NCBI RefSeq assembly: GCF_030272615.1
Contig: NC_081413.1
Span: forward strand, 564,760,510-564,820,509
Direction of reading: 5' to 3'
Source of the DNA: Cryptomeria japonica
Taxonomy: Eukaryota; Streptophyta; Pinopsida; Cupressales; Cupressaceae
Length of the DNA: 60,000 nucleotides
The notes under the pieces are model-generated. The model searched no databases. It saw only the letters and a list, made by a program, of their open reading frames with translations, and had not been told where the DNA came from. Positions 34,414 to 45,616 of the stretch are shown one piece after another. The number at the start of each line of letters is the position of its first letter. Positions within the stretch are counted from its first letter, which is position 1. The position numbers and the translations under genes are program-made.

Positions 34414-35718
34414 ATAATGGATAAAAAATTAGGGTTTCACAAGTTAAACCTTGTAAACTAGGAAATGACCTAACTCTCCAAACAAAACATAAAAGAAAAG
34501 GAGAACTCAATTCATCCAATGGAAGAGAATTGAATGCAAATCAATTTATTTTTCCTATGTCTAATTGAAATTGATTTTCATGTATTTGAATGCTAGATCT
34601 AGGGTTAATGATGAAGAATTAATATGAAATAATAGAAAAATCAAGATGCAAATACAAAATGCAAACATGGGGCTAAATCTGAGTAGAAGAAATAGAAGAA
34701 CACCTATGACAACAAGTTTGGCCTAAAAGTGTAGGACTGTGTGGGAATTTTTGTCTCATTCCTTGATGTTAGATGTGAATAGACTAGAATATTTTAGAAT
34801 CAATATGTCACAAAAAATCTATTCCCAAAAGCTTGTTGGAAATTCCTAGGACTGTGGCAATTTTTTTCGTTTTTGTCTGCAAAAGTCAGACTTGATCGTC
34901 ATCATCTCCTCTATCGAAATCTTCATCAATGGCTCTTAAATATATTGACTACACATAGAAATAAGGGAAATAATGTTTTTGATAGGGGTTTGCCTAAAGC
35001 CAAACCCTGGGTTTTGAATTAACCCTAATTGAATTGAAATTGTCATGGAAATGTTGAAGTAAATGTTAAATGATATACCTCAAATTTGTTACAATTGATA
35101 TGGATGATGATGCAATTCTCTTTAGATGTGATCACAAGCATTGATGCAAAACATGACTTGACATAACATGAACATGAATGACCTAATCAAACCAACAGGC
35201 TTGCATAAATATTGATGTAGATTTGATGCTCTATGATGCTTGAAGGATATGATGGGATGAAATCCTATCTTGAATACTTAAGAATTATTGATGGATAGAT
35301 AGATGTATTAGAGTGTTAGATGAAAATGGATAGGAAGAATGCTCTTATATAGGGTTCCCAAGGTAATTTATTGATTAGGTTGACCTCTAATGGTCAAATT
35401 GAGACACAAAGAACTAAAATGATCGAGGAGGGGAAGTGCACCGACCCATTTAAATTAAATCCTAGGACAAACTAAGCACAATGGTCCTAGGACCAAGACA
35501 TTTTGGGTGCCATGGTCCACTAAAAATTGGACAAACCAACTGGAGATCAGGGTGTAGAACCCAAGGCACAGGTTTAATTCTCCATGCAAATAGATGACAT
35601 CAGATCCAAGGCGAAAAAACTGAAAATGGACTTGGGAGAGAGCTTAAGAAAGGACACACTAAAGTAGGCACACAAATGGTGGTGTAAATTGTGTAGGGTT
35701 GCAATTTTGAATGCTACA
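34414..35718 (-). repeat. 5' LTR of the large minus-strand element
   Basis: It runs from TATAATGG (left) to GAATGCTACA (right), i.e. TGTAGCATTC on the minus strand. It aligns with 18,425-19,750 over its length, with blocks TCTAATTGAAATTGATTT and GACATAACATGAAC in both. Confidence 0.8.
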
Positions 35719-36139
35719 CTAGGTATTGCCTTAGATTTATTAGAGATTTTTGTACTGTTTTCAAGGCAATAAAAATATTATTTTTGTAAGGAGACAAACA
35801 CTCAGTATTTATCATTTAATCTTCTATTCGTATGGGATTAAGCATTCTCATTCAAGAGGAATACACTCTTATCCTTTTTGTTTTTCTTTTAAAGATAAGA
35901 ATTTGTGGTACCTGTACTATCATAAATTTGTGACCCTTGCAATTTTTTACCACATTAGGGTCTTCACATTGGCAATTTGAATCCCCAAGCATGATTAGAG
36001 ACCCGAGACTTGCTCAACCCCCAGAAAATGCCTTGTTCTACCCTCCGCACTGCCTTAAAAAGGTGAATGATGGAGAGATCAAGAGGAAAGCTTTTCTTCC
36101 CTTTGAGGAGAGATGAAAGTTTCGCTATGGATTTTCCTT
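35719..36139. other. Unassigned sequence between LTR repeats
   Basis: No gene is recognised. A 63-codon minus-strand stretch at 35,964-36,155 has no known motif. Confidence 0.45.
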
Positions 36140-36687
36140 CAAACACTTTATCCATATTACATTTAAAAGAGGGGGAAATTCACTAGATCCAATCTCTTAG
36201 AGAAGAGATTGAATACTAAATGAATTGATAATGGGATAGAAATGACAAGCTAACCCCTTCTTTTAGAATGGAAAATGATTGAATTATGTGTTGTAGAACT
36301 AAGTGTAAATGTAGCAAAGAACTGATTATAACTCGAGATAGAAGCATGAGATGAAGTTGCACACCTGGATATGGATATAATATGTCGAGACAAAGCTGCC
36401 CTGCGAATTTGAGGAAAAGTTGTTGGGATTGTGCTAAAAGTGTCCATGGTCCTTTGAAAAATCTACAAAATGAAAAGGGTTTTTCCACCTCTACAAATGG
36501 AGTCTGAATCTGCAAACACAAATATGCACCTACAACCTACACACAGAAAATAGAGGAAAAAGGGTTGGGATTGGGGGTTTGCCTCCAAGTCAAACCCCAA
36601 TTTTGGAATTAACCAAATGATGAAAGAAAGTACTTGCAAGTAAATGTAAATGAAAGACTGAAATGTAAGTCACCTCAAGGGAGGTTG
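36140..36687 (-). repeat. Fragment related to the large-element LTR family
   Basis: GGGATTGGGGGTTTGCCTCC at 36,569 and CCAATTTTGGAATTAACC resemble the GATAGGGGTTTGCCTAAAG and TTTTGAATTAACCC block at 34,980-35,030. The TAAAAGAGGGGGAAATTCAC block at 36,164 resembles the reverse complement of CACCCCTCTTTTAATGTAG at 31,727. The ends are unclear. Confidence 0.45.
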
Positions 36688-36750
36688 TGATAGTTTTGAT
36701 ACTTAAAGATAAGTACAGATGCCAAGCTAATAAGATGAGAGGGGGGGTGA
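36688..36750 (-). repeat. 63-bp inverted copy of a copia LTR terminus
   Basis: Reverse-complemented, this reads TCACCCCCCCTCTCATCTTA, then TTAGCTTGGCAT, then GTACTTATCTTTAAGTATCA, then ACTATCA. That matches the last ~63 bp of the LTR ending at 44,451. It abuts the 5' LTR start at 36,751 head to head. Confidence 0.75.
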
Positions 36751-38263
36751 TGTTAGCATTTAGGCATTATAACATACAATGGAAGATTGTTGGCATTTCA
36801 ATAAGGATATTGAGAAAGTTGTTGATGATTATGGATATAACTGATTAAGGATGTTTACTGTCTTAATATTATTATTTTGTCATTGATGTCAAGAAATTGA
36901 TTTTCTAATTCAGTATGATGTTTCCATATCTTAAGAAGTATGATTTGAAGAGTATAAAGATATCAGTAAAAGACATAGAAAGATTATGATGAATAAGAGG
37001 ATGAATAAGGTATTCAATGGGCAACTATTACCGAGTTAGACAATGATGAGATCATGATGTTTAGATTGTTTTGACATCATACATATGTTGTAAATTGTAA
37101 GGTTAATACTATACTATATTACCGAGCAAAGAACCTAGTCGATAAACCCTAAGGAACCTAGTTGGTAAACCCTAAGGTTATCACTATCGGTTAATGAAGG
37201 TGGAACAGCTACCGAGTGAAGTTTAGTATTTACTGAGTTGTAACCGAGCTGTAACAAAATGCATTAAATGTTTACATGCATTATTTAATGAAGGAAGCTG
37301 ATGAGATGGAACTAATTAAATGATTGGTATGTCATAAATATAGTTTGTTAAGAATCTATGACAATGGAAGATCGGTAGGAAGATCTACAGTTCAAATTGA
37401 ACCACAATACCCTAGCACAAGTTCCAAGAAATATATACAAGTTCCAAGGTGAGGTAAAACATTTTTCAGATCGAAAGATGCATTGAACCTGGTCAAGCAT
37501 GAAGATCTGATGGCTATGATTGATCATGGGAAATGTGATCAAGGAGATTAAGCGGTTAGCTAATTGTTTATAAATAGGGAACTATTGATAAACAATGCAT
37601 GCGGGCAAGTGTATGCACAGGGATGCTACATAGTGATTACCGAGCACAAAAGCTTGAAGACCTGTTTGAATAACAGAGTATAGAAGCCCAGCAGATGGAC
37701 AAGATTAGTTCTATGTCTAGATTGTATTGAGAAAATAAGAATATGCTTTAGCATTTTAGATGTGAAGTTGCAGATAGATTTTTATTACTGTTATTTTGTG
37801 AAAGTGACAGAAAAACTCTTAACCGAGTGGACTTAACAGTCTTATTTGTAAAACCCTCTAGCAAGGTGACATTCTGATTGAGGGTTTGAAATCCTTTAAC
37901 AAGGTCACTTCTAACAAGGTGAAGATCCTAACAGATCTGAGGGAAATCCCTTAACCGGGTCACATCTAGCAATGTGTTTGTAATCTTTAACAGGACTTGC
38001 TTTTAATCAAGCATACTCTAGAAGAGTATATTTCTTAGTGGGTCTGAAATCCCATAGTGGTTTTTCCCTATTTGGGTTTCCACGTTAAATCTAGTGTTAT
38101 GAGGTTTATGATGTTTAACAGTTTTAGCTATATTACTGAAGTATATGTTACCAAGGTTGAATCTGATGTTTTTATGGAAGATTAAGTATGTATGATTCAC
38201 CCCCCCGCCCTCTCATCTTGTTGGCTATTGGATCTATACTGATATTAAGTATCAGAACTATCA
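36751..38263 (+). repeat. 5' LTR of the Ty1/copia element
   Basis: 1513 bp. It differs from the 3' LTR mainly by a short tandem duplication near 37,130-37,175 (GAACCTAGT...AAACCCTAAG twice). A TATA-like TTTATAAATAGGG lies at 37,567, with the counterpart at 43,747. TACCGAG/AACCGAG motifs recur many times. Confidence 0.93.
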
Positions 38264-38277
38264 ATTGGTATCAGAGC
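38264..38277 (+). other. Primer binding site, initiator-Met tRNA type
   Basis: ATTGGTATCAGAGC directly follows the LTR end and contains the standard copia primer sequence TGGTATCAGAGC. Confidence 0.92.
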
Positions 38278-38327
38278 TTTGGACTCCAAAAGAAAAGTTT
38301 AAAGGCACTTGAGTTAAAGATCCAAAG

Positions 38328-39262
38328 ATGTATAAGAGGGATGCACCGAAGCTGAACAAGTCAAGTTCCTCTACATGGCAAAAAAGGATGAAGTTGCACC
38401 TATCAGGAATTGGAGAATATGTTGTATATTATCTGGAGAACGATTTTGTTACACTGAGCACCTATCCATTGACAATGGAAGAGATAAAGGCAAAGCAATA
38501 ACATATCCAAGCAATGATTGAAATAACTTTTGCATTGACCGACTCAGAGTTTAATGACCTAGAAGGCTGCAATGATGCAAAGGCAATGTGGGATAAGCTC
38601 ATATCTGTGTATGGAGGAGATGAACATGTTTAAAGAGCAAAAGTAGATAGTCTAAGAGGACAACTTGAATCTATGAGGATGAATGAAGGTGAGAACATAA
38701 ATCAGTACAGTACAAGACTAAAGGAGATTGTCAATCAAATCAAAGGAGAAGGTGGAACTATTGAAGAAAAGGATATAACAAGTTGTTAAGAAACCTTCTA
38801 CCAGCTTATGCAATCCAAGTCTCTGCAATCAATGAATTGAGGTTTGTACCAAATATGCCAGTTTCTTTAGATGCTACTATTGGTAAGCTCCATGCATTTG
38901 AGTTAAGTAACTTTGATAATAGTGGATCTTTGATAAATAAAGTTGAATCTGCATTTAGTTCTTTTCATCTTGATGAATCTAATGATTACAATGAAAGAGA
39001 GTATAAGTACTCTGAAGGAGATCACAGTGGAGAAAGTGAAAGATTTCGTAAGAACATGGAAGAGGTACACAAACTGTATGAGGAAATCAGAAAGCAGGAA
39101 GACTTTGAAGCACTATTAGCCAAAAGGTTACCGAGAGGCAAAGGTAAGTATAAAGGAAAACTACCTTTGAAATGTTTCAATTGTGATAAGATAGGACATA
39201 TGGCTTCTAACTGTCCTGACAAAGATTCTATTGAGAAGAGAGATTACCGAGATGACAGATAG
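38328..39262 (+). pseudogene. Copia gag (UBN2-type capsid plus zinc knuckle)
   Basis: The ATG at 38,328 opens a frame with STWQKRMKLHLSGIGEYV, AKAMWDKLISVYGGDEHV and NQYSTRLKEIVNQIKG. This is the conserved pattern of plant copia gag (UBN2-type). Stops lie at 38,499 and 38,631. A frameshift near 38,775-38,790 moves the frame to that of 38,783 onward, which continues with LRNLLPAYAIQVSAI and the zinc knuckle CFNCDKIGHMASNC (near 39,175), ending at a TAG at 39,260. Gag forms the particle and binds the RNA. From here to 42,505 all domains share one frame, consistent with a single gag-pol polyprotein. Confidence 0.88.
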
Positions 39263-42200
39263 AAAGATAATTATTACAAAGGACACCGAGACTTCAGAAG
39301 AAGAGATAGAAAGACATGCTTAATAGCCGATGAGGAATCCAACGATGATAAATCAGATGAAACTGATACCGAGGAAGTAGTTTATGTGGCTATCAAAGAT
39401 GGATCAGATGAAGAAAAGTATGAAGAAAAAGCCCTAATATCTCACATAAACACTAATGATTCTTGGATCATAGATAGTGGATGCTCACATCATATGATGG
39501 GAGATAAACACAAGTTTGTTATATTAGAAGATTATGATGGAGGATATGTAAGATTTGGTAATGATGCACCATGTCCAGTGAAAGGTAAAGGATCTATAAC
39601 ACTTCTTGACAATGCAAGATGCAATGATGTTTATTGGGTTGAAGGTTTGAAATATAATTTGTTGAGTGTAGCACAGCTAAACAACACAGGTTACCGAATA
39701 GAATTTCAGAAATGAATTGTCAAAGTTCATGACAAGAATGGAAAGTTAGCTGCTACCGGGACACAAACAAAAGGTAACACATTTCGCCTTGACTCAAATC
39801 ATAGCAAGTGTTTGTATGCAAAGATAGATGATACCTGGTTATGGCATAAAAGGTTTTGTCATGTAAATTTTGATAATCTGATCAAAATAAGTAAGAAGCA
39901 CCAAGTAAGAGGTCTATCGAGTCTTGAAAAACCTGAGAATGCTATGTGCCAAGGATGCCAAATGGGTAAGATGACAAGATCAAGCTTTACAAGTAAGTCT
40001 TACACTTCTAAGGGAATTTTAGATCTTGTGCACACTGATCTTTGTGGTCCTATGAAAGTTCAAAGTTATTATGGTGATAAATATTTCATATTATTTGTGG
40101 ATGACTATTCAAGGATGATGTCGGTAATGTTCTTAAAAGATAAATCAGAAGCTTTTCAAATGTTTAAATGGTACAAGGCAAGAGTTGAAAATGAAACAGG
40201 AAGACAACTAAAATGTCTTAGATCAGATAGAGGAGGAGAGTTCACATCAAATGAATTCAACTTATTCTGCAATGATCATGGTATTAAAAGACAAGTCTCT
40301 GCACCGAGAACTCCATAGCAAAATGGAATAGCTGAGAGAAGAAATAGATCTATTGTGGATTGTGCTAGAATACTGATGATTGAAAAGAAAGTGCCACAAA
40401 CATTTTGGAGAGAAGCAATAAGCACAGCAGTTTACACCCTGAACCGAGTACAATTGAATAAAGGTACTTTGAAGACACCATATGAAATCTAGTATGATAA
40501 GAAACCTAATGTAAGTTATTTTAAAATCTTTGGAAGTAGATGCTATGTTCACAAAGATGATAGAAATGGCAAGTTTGATCAGAAGAGTGAAGAAGGAACA
40601 GTTCTAGGTTATTCTTCTAGAAGCAAAGCATTTAAATGTCTGATCAAATCATCTAACAAAATAGTAAAAAATGCAAATGTGAAAATTGATGAATTTGCAG
40701 AAAGAAATGATGAAGGAAATTCCAAGGAACCAGAAGACTATGATGAATTTGTCTATATTCAACCGACAAGTCTTACCGAGAAGACTGTTGAAGAAAATGA
40801 AGAGAATATCCAGTTACCGAGTAATGAAGAAGATCATATAGAGCCTACCGAGTCTGTATTAGCCAAGTATGTTAGAAGACATCATGTACCAAGTTAGATT
40901 ATAGGAGATAAGGATGATCTAGTGATGACAAGGAACAAACTGAGACAGAACACATGTTTGATATCTGAATTTGAACCGAGAATAGTGAAAGAGACATTTA
41001 ACAGTGAAGATTGGATAAATGCTATGACATAAGAGATTGATCAAATCAAGAAGAATGACACATGAACACTAATCCCAAGACCGAAGGACAAAAATGTAAT
41101 CGGTACAAAGTGGATTTTCATAAACAAGCTAAATGAAAAAGGAGAGGTCATTGGAAACAAAGCAAGACTAGTTTGCAAAGGTTATGCTCCAGAAGAAGGA
41201 ATTGATTATGGTGAAACTTTTTCACCTGTTCCTAGACTTGAACAAATAAGAACATTGTTGGCATATGCTACTTTCAAAAACTTCAAGGTATATCAAATGG
41301 ATGTCAAATCTGCATTTCTGAATGGAATATTAGAAGAAGTTTTTATTGAACAACTTGAAGGATTTATTGAAGACAAAAATAAAGATCAGGTATGTAAATT
41401 GAACAAAGCTTTATATGGTTTGAAACAAGCACCTAGAGCATGGTATGAAAGATTGCACTCTTATTTGATTAAGATTGGTTTTATAAGGACAAGTGATAAC
41501 AACAATTTGTACATGAAGAATGATGAAAATGGAATACTGATCTCAGCCATATTTGTTGATGATATTATATTTTGTGGAAATGACTCTTTATGTAAGAACT
41601 TTGGAAATGAAATGAGCAAAGAATTTGAGATGTCATTAATCGGTGAGATAAAGTATTTTATAGGTTTACAGATACTGCAAATGAAAAATGAGATTTTCAT
41701 TACTCAATCCAAGTACATAAAGGAAATCTTGAAGAAATTTGGAAGGGAGGATTCAAAACCAGTAAGTATTCCTATGACTACCAACTGTAAATTATCAAAG
41801 AATGATGAATCTGCATCTATTGATGAGACACTTTACTGATCCATGATTGGAAAGCTACAATATGTTGTTCACAGCAGACCAGACATAGCACATGCAGTAG
41901 GTATAGTTGCAAGATTCTCTGCAGATCCTAAGGAAACACACATGACAGCAACCAAAAGAATTTTTAGATACTTGAAAGGCACTGAAGATTATGGCTTAGT
42001 ATATCAAAAAGGAAATGATTTTGATTTAAAAGTTTATACTGATGTTGATTGGGCAGGAAACATTGATGACAGAAGAAGCACAAGTGGAGGAGCTTTCTTT
42101 TTAGGAGAAAGACTAGTGAGTTGGCTTAGCAAGAAACAAGGATGTGTTTCACAGTCAACAACAGAAGTTGAATATGTTGCTGCAGCATTGAATTGTACCA

Positions 42201-42505
42201 ACATTGCATGGATCAAACAATTATTGGAAGTTATAAATGAAAAAGTTATCGAGCCAGTTACTATATTCTGTGACAATACTAGTGCCATTAACATTTCAAA
42301 GAATCTTGTTATGCACTCTAAGACAAAGCACATCTCTATCAAATATCATTATCTTAGAGAAGAAGCTCAAGAGAAGAAAGTGGTGTTGGAGTATGTTAGC
42401 ACAAAGGAACAAATAGCAGATATCTTCACCAAACCACTACCAAGGGACACTTTTGAATATCTCAGAAGTAAGTTAGGGGTCCTACCCCTATCTTCTACTC
42501 ACTGA
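39263..42505 (+). pseudogene. Copia pol: protease, integrase, reverse transcriptase, RNase H
   Basis: One frame carries, in order: protease (WIIDSGCSHHM, near 39,463); integrase zinc-binding and core (WHKRFCHVNF near 39,842, HTDLCGPM near 40,032, FVDDYSRMMS, SDRGGEFTS, NGIAERRN); reverse transcriptase (KWIFINKL, VYQMDVKSAFLNG near 41,292, ALYGLKQAPRAWY, IFVDDIIFCGN near 41,549, with FVDD as the catalytic box); and RNase H (YTDVDWAGN near 42,036, STTEVEYVAAA, TKHISIKYHYLRE, ADIFTKPLP near 42,418). Eight stops (39,260; 39,713; 40,316; 40,490; 40,895; 41,030; 41,063; 41,837) break it without frameshifts. It is therefore inactive as it stands, though every domain is recognisable. Confidence 0.95.
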
Positions 42506-42936
42506 CCGAGTTCTGTGAAAGCATCAATCCGATGACTCTATCGAATATCTTTTAGGAGTTGATGCTGATTTACACACTTTAGGAGGTTTTCTAAAGGTGT
42601 ATAGGAAATATTACAGGAAACAATACAGGATACCATACAGGGAACGAGAATTGAAGACAAAATGCTCTGACCGAGATTGAATTGACACATTACAGCAGGA
42701 ATTCACTTCATACAGGAAGAAATTATGTTTTAGTTCTTTACTTTTTGGCATTGTTTTCAAAGGGGGAGAAAATTGAGAAAGGGGAGAAGACTAAAGATTG
42801 GAAAGAAGACTGAAAAAAAGAGGAGAAGTCTAATGTATGGGGGAGAAGTCTGATGACAGTAAGAGAGCATTTCAGCATTTTAGAATCACAGCAATCCAAA
42901 TCTTTTAAGGTCAAATCAATTGGTTTTGCCATCAAT

Positions 42937-42951
42937 GCCAAAGGGGGAGAT
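42937..42951 (+). other. Polypurine tract of the Ty1/copia element
   Basis: CCAAAGGGGGAGATT abuts the 3' LTR. A second purine-rich block (AAAGGGGGAGAAAATTGAG) lies upstream at 42,760. Confidence 0.92.
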
Positions 42952-44451
42952 TGTTAGCATTTAGGCATTATAACAGACAATGGAAGATTGTTGGCATTTC
43001 AATAAGGATATTGAGAAGGTTGTTGATGATTATGGATATAACTGATTAAGGATGTTTACTGTCTTAATATTATTATTTTGTCATTGATGTCAAGAAATTG
43101 ATTTTCTAATTCAGTATGATGTTGCCATATCTTGAGAAGTATGATTTGAAGAGTATAAAGATGTCGGTAAAAGACACAGAAAGATTATGATGAATAAGAG
43201 GATGAATAAGGTATTCAATGGGCAATTATTACCGAGTCAAACAATGATGAGATCATGATGTTTAGATTGTTTTGACATCATACATATGTTGTAAATTGTA
43301 AGGTTAATACTATACTATGTTACCAAGCAAAGAACCTAGTCAGTAAACCCTAAGGTTATCGCTATCGGTTAATGAAGGCGGAATGTCTACCGAGTGAAGT
43401 TTAGTATTTACCAAGTTGCAACCGAGTAGTAACAAAATGCATTGAATGAATAAAAGAATTATTTAATGAAGGAAGTTGATGAGTTGGCTATGATTAAATG
43501 ATTGGTATGCCATGAATGAAGTTTGTTAAAGAATCTATGGCAAAGGAAAATCGGCAGGAAGATCTACAGCTCAGATTGAACTGCAATACCCTAGCACAAG
43601 TTCCAAGAAATGTATGCAAGTTCCAAGGTGGGGTAAAACATTTTCAGATCGAAGGATACATTGAACCTGGTCAAAGTTTGAAGATCCAATGGCTATGATT
43701 GATCATGGGAAATGTGATCAAGGAGATTAAGCGGTTGGCGAATTGTTTATAAATAAGGAATTATTGATAAACAATGCATGCGGGCAAGTGTATGCACAGG
43801 GATGCTACATGGTGATTACCGAGCACAGAAGCTTGAAGACTTGTTTGAATAACAGAGTATAGAGCCCAGCAGATGGACAAAATTAGTCCTATTGTATTGA
43901 GAAAATAAGAATCTGCTTTAGCATTTTAGATGTGAAGTTGCAGATAGATTTTTATTACTGTTATTTTGTGAAGTGACAGAAAATCTCTTAACCGAGTGGA
44001 CTTAACAGTGTTGTTTGTAAAACCCTCTAGCAAGGTGACATTTTGATTGAGTGTTTGAAATCCTTTAACAAGGTCACTTCTAACAAGGTGAAGATCCTAA
44101 CAGATCTGAGGGAAATCCCTTAACAGGGTCACATCTAGCAATGTGTTTGTAATCTTTAACAAGATTTGCTTTTAACCGAGCATACTCTAGAAGAGTATAT
44201 TTCTTAGTGGATCTGAAATCCCACAGTGGTTTTCCCTATTTGGGTTTCCATGTTAAACTTGGTGTTATGAGTGTTATGATGTTTATATGCTTTTGAGTTT
44301 GCATGTTTAGCAGTTTCTGTTATATTACTGAAGTATCTGTTACCGAGGTTGAATCTGTTGTTTTTATGGAATATTAAGTTTGTATAATTCACCTCCCCTC
44401 TCATTGTATTAGCTTGGCATATGTACTTAACATTAAGTATCAGAACTATCA
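42952..44451 (+). repeat. 3' LTR of the Ty1/copia element
   Basis: TGTTAGCATTTAGGCATTAT to AGAACTATCA, 1500 bp, similar to 36,751-38,263 throughout. It has a short extra block near 44,280-44,310 (TTTATATGCTTTTGAG) absent from the 5' LTR. Confidence 0.93.
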
Positions 44452-45543
44452 ACTAGGGGGTATGACTAACAATCTGTTAACATAGTACACTCCTTGACTA
44501 CTATCAATCTTGAGTGGATAAGCTTATCTTATGTAGCCATAGGATTTATACTTCGCTGATCACCTCGAATAGAGAGGACTAGTCTATGTGCTAGAGGAAT
44601 TAAATCCTCTACCTATTCCCTTGTAGGCTCTGAACTCTATTAGTTGTCACAAAAGTTAGCGTGTGTACTTGGCTTAGCACTATAACTGAAGAGATGTTCC
44701 TATTTCAGAACAAGTAGATCATAATCAAGATAGGTCTAGGAGTATATGCATAAGGTTTTATTGGTCTAAGATTAAATTTGACTTGGATCCCACAAGATGG
44801 CCTCTACTCAATAGATAAACAATCAACTATAAGGTGGTCTACCCTTTCACTTTATCAACTCATCATTCAAAAACACAATGCATGTTAAATACAAATTATA
44901 CGGCTTTCTTAACTCTTTCATAATCGTTGTAAATTTGGTTTCTAGATTTGACAGCCTAAACAATTTTTTTCCATCCTACTTGGCCTCATTTGGCCTCATA
45001 ATCTTCTAATCTTCTAATGCATATTTGGCCTCATTTCAAGCCTACTAAAGTGGAAAGGTTGACAAGTTAGGAAAAACCTCAAACCTTGAAGTTATTCCCC
45101 CTAGATCCTACCCCTATGAACTTGAGGTCACATTGGCCTCCTTCACCCAAGGACCGCCTACGTTCCCACTTCCAAACAGGTCAAAGTCACACATATATCT
45201 CCTTACAAGGTCTCTCAAGGACCCCTCCACTCTAGTTCCCAAAACAAGTTTTGGTTAACATTTCCTCTCAATCAAAATCACTTAACATTAGATAGGACAA
45301 CATAGCTAAACTACCATTTAGTAACTTGTACTACAACACTTATAAGGATAAAACAGTCTCTAATAAACTCCACCCATTTAATTATCATAAGACAACTTGA
45401 ACTTCACAAAGTTTGTTTCATCAATCTTGGGGCTAACCTTATTACCCAGCCTGAAATCACCTTAGTTTACACAAACCCACAAGAAAATACCACCACTCAA
45501 AATTCACCCAATAGATTTAACGTGGAGGTTCCTCTACCGAAGG

Positions 45544-45545
<2 letters not shown>
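44452..45545. other. Intergenic DNA without recognised genes
   Basis: No open frame or element end is recognisable. A short local duplication (TTGGCCTCAT, ATCTTCTAAT) occurs near 44,981-45,030. Confidence 0.55.

Positions 45546-45614
<69 letters not shown>
45546..45614. repeat. (TA)n microsatellite
   Basis: About 34 uninterrupted TA units. This length is prone to polymorphism and to assembly error. Confidence 0.97.

Positions 45615-45616
<2 letters not shown>

Larger units (their letters stand above)
18425..35718 (-). mobile_element. Large LTR element (minus strand), split by a later insertion at 21,747-31,816
   Basis: The 3' LTR (18,425-19,750) and 5' LTR (34,414-35,718) are similar copies in the same minus orientation. 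Internal sequence lies at 19,751-21,741 and 31,822-34,413, about 4.6 kb in total once the inserted element is removed. A purine block (AAAGTAGGGGCTAAT on the minus strand) precedes the 3' LTR. No pol motifs are seen; one decayed coding stretch lies at 32,079-32,717. The flanks ACTGG and CTAGG do not form a clean target duplication. It resembles a large retrotransposon derivative (LARD). Confidence 0.65.
36751..44451 (+). mobile_element. Full-length Ty1/copia retrotransposon
   Basis: LTRs at 36,751-38,263 and 42,952-44,451 begin TGTTAGCATTTAGGCAT and end AACTATCA. The primer site ATTGGTATCAGAGC follows the 5' LTR and CAAAGGGGGAGATT precedes the 3' LTR. The internal order is gag, protease, integrase, reverse transcriptase, RNase H, the copia order. 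The flanks GGTGA and ACTAG are not a target duplication, so a terminal rearrangement is likely. In-frame stops inactivate the polyprotein, but a domain-complete backbone remains. Confidence 0.93.

Noticed and set aside
35719-36139. Possible target duplication pairing the large element ends (ACTGG at 18,420-18,424 with CTAGG at 35,719-35,723)
   Set aside because: The 5-mers do not match without gaps, so the duplication cannot be claimed.
36216-36521. 101-codon minus-strand open frame (MCLQIQTPFVEVEKPF...)
   Set aside because: It lies within a degraded LTR-family fragment and no motif or second copy supports coding.
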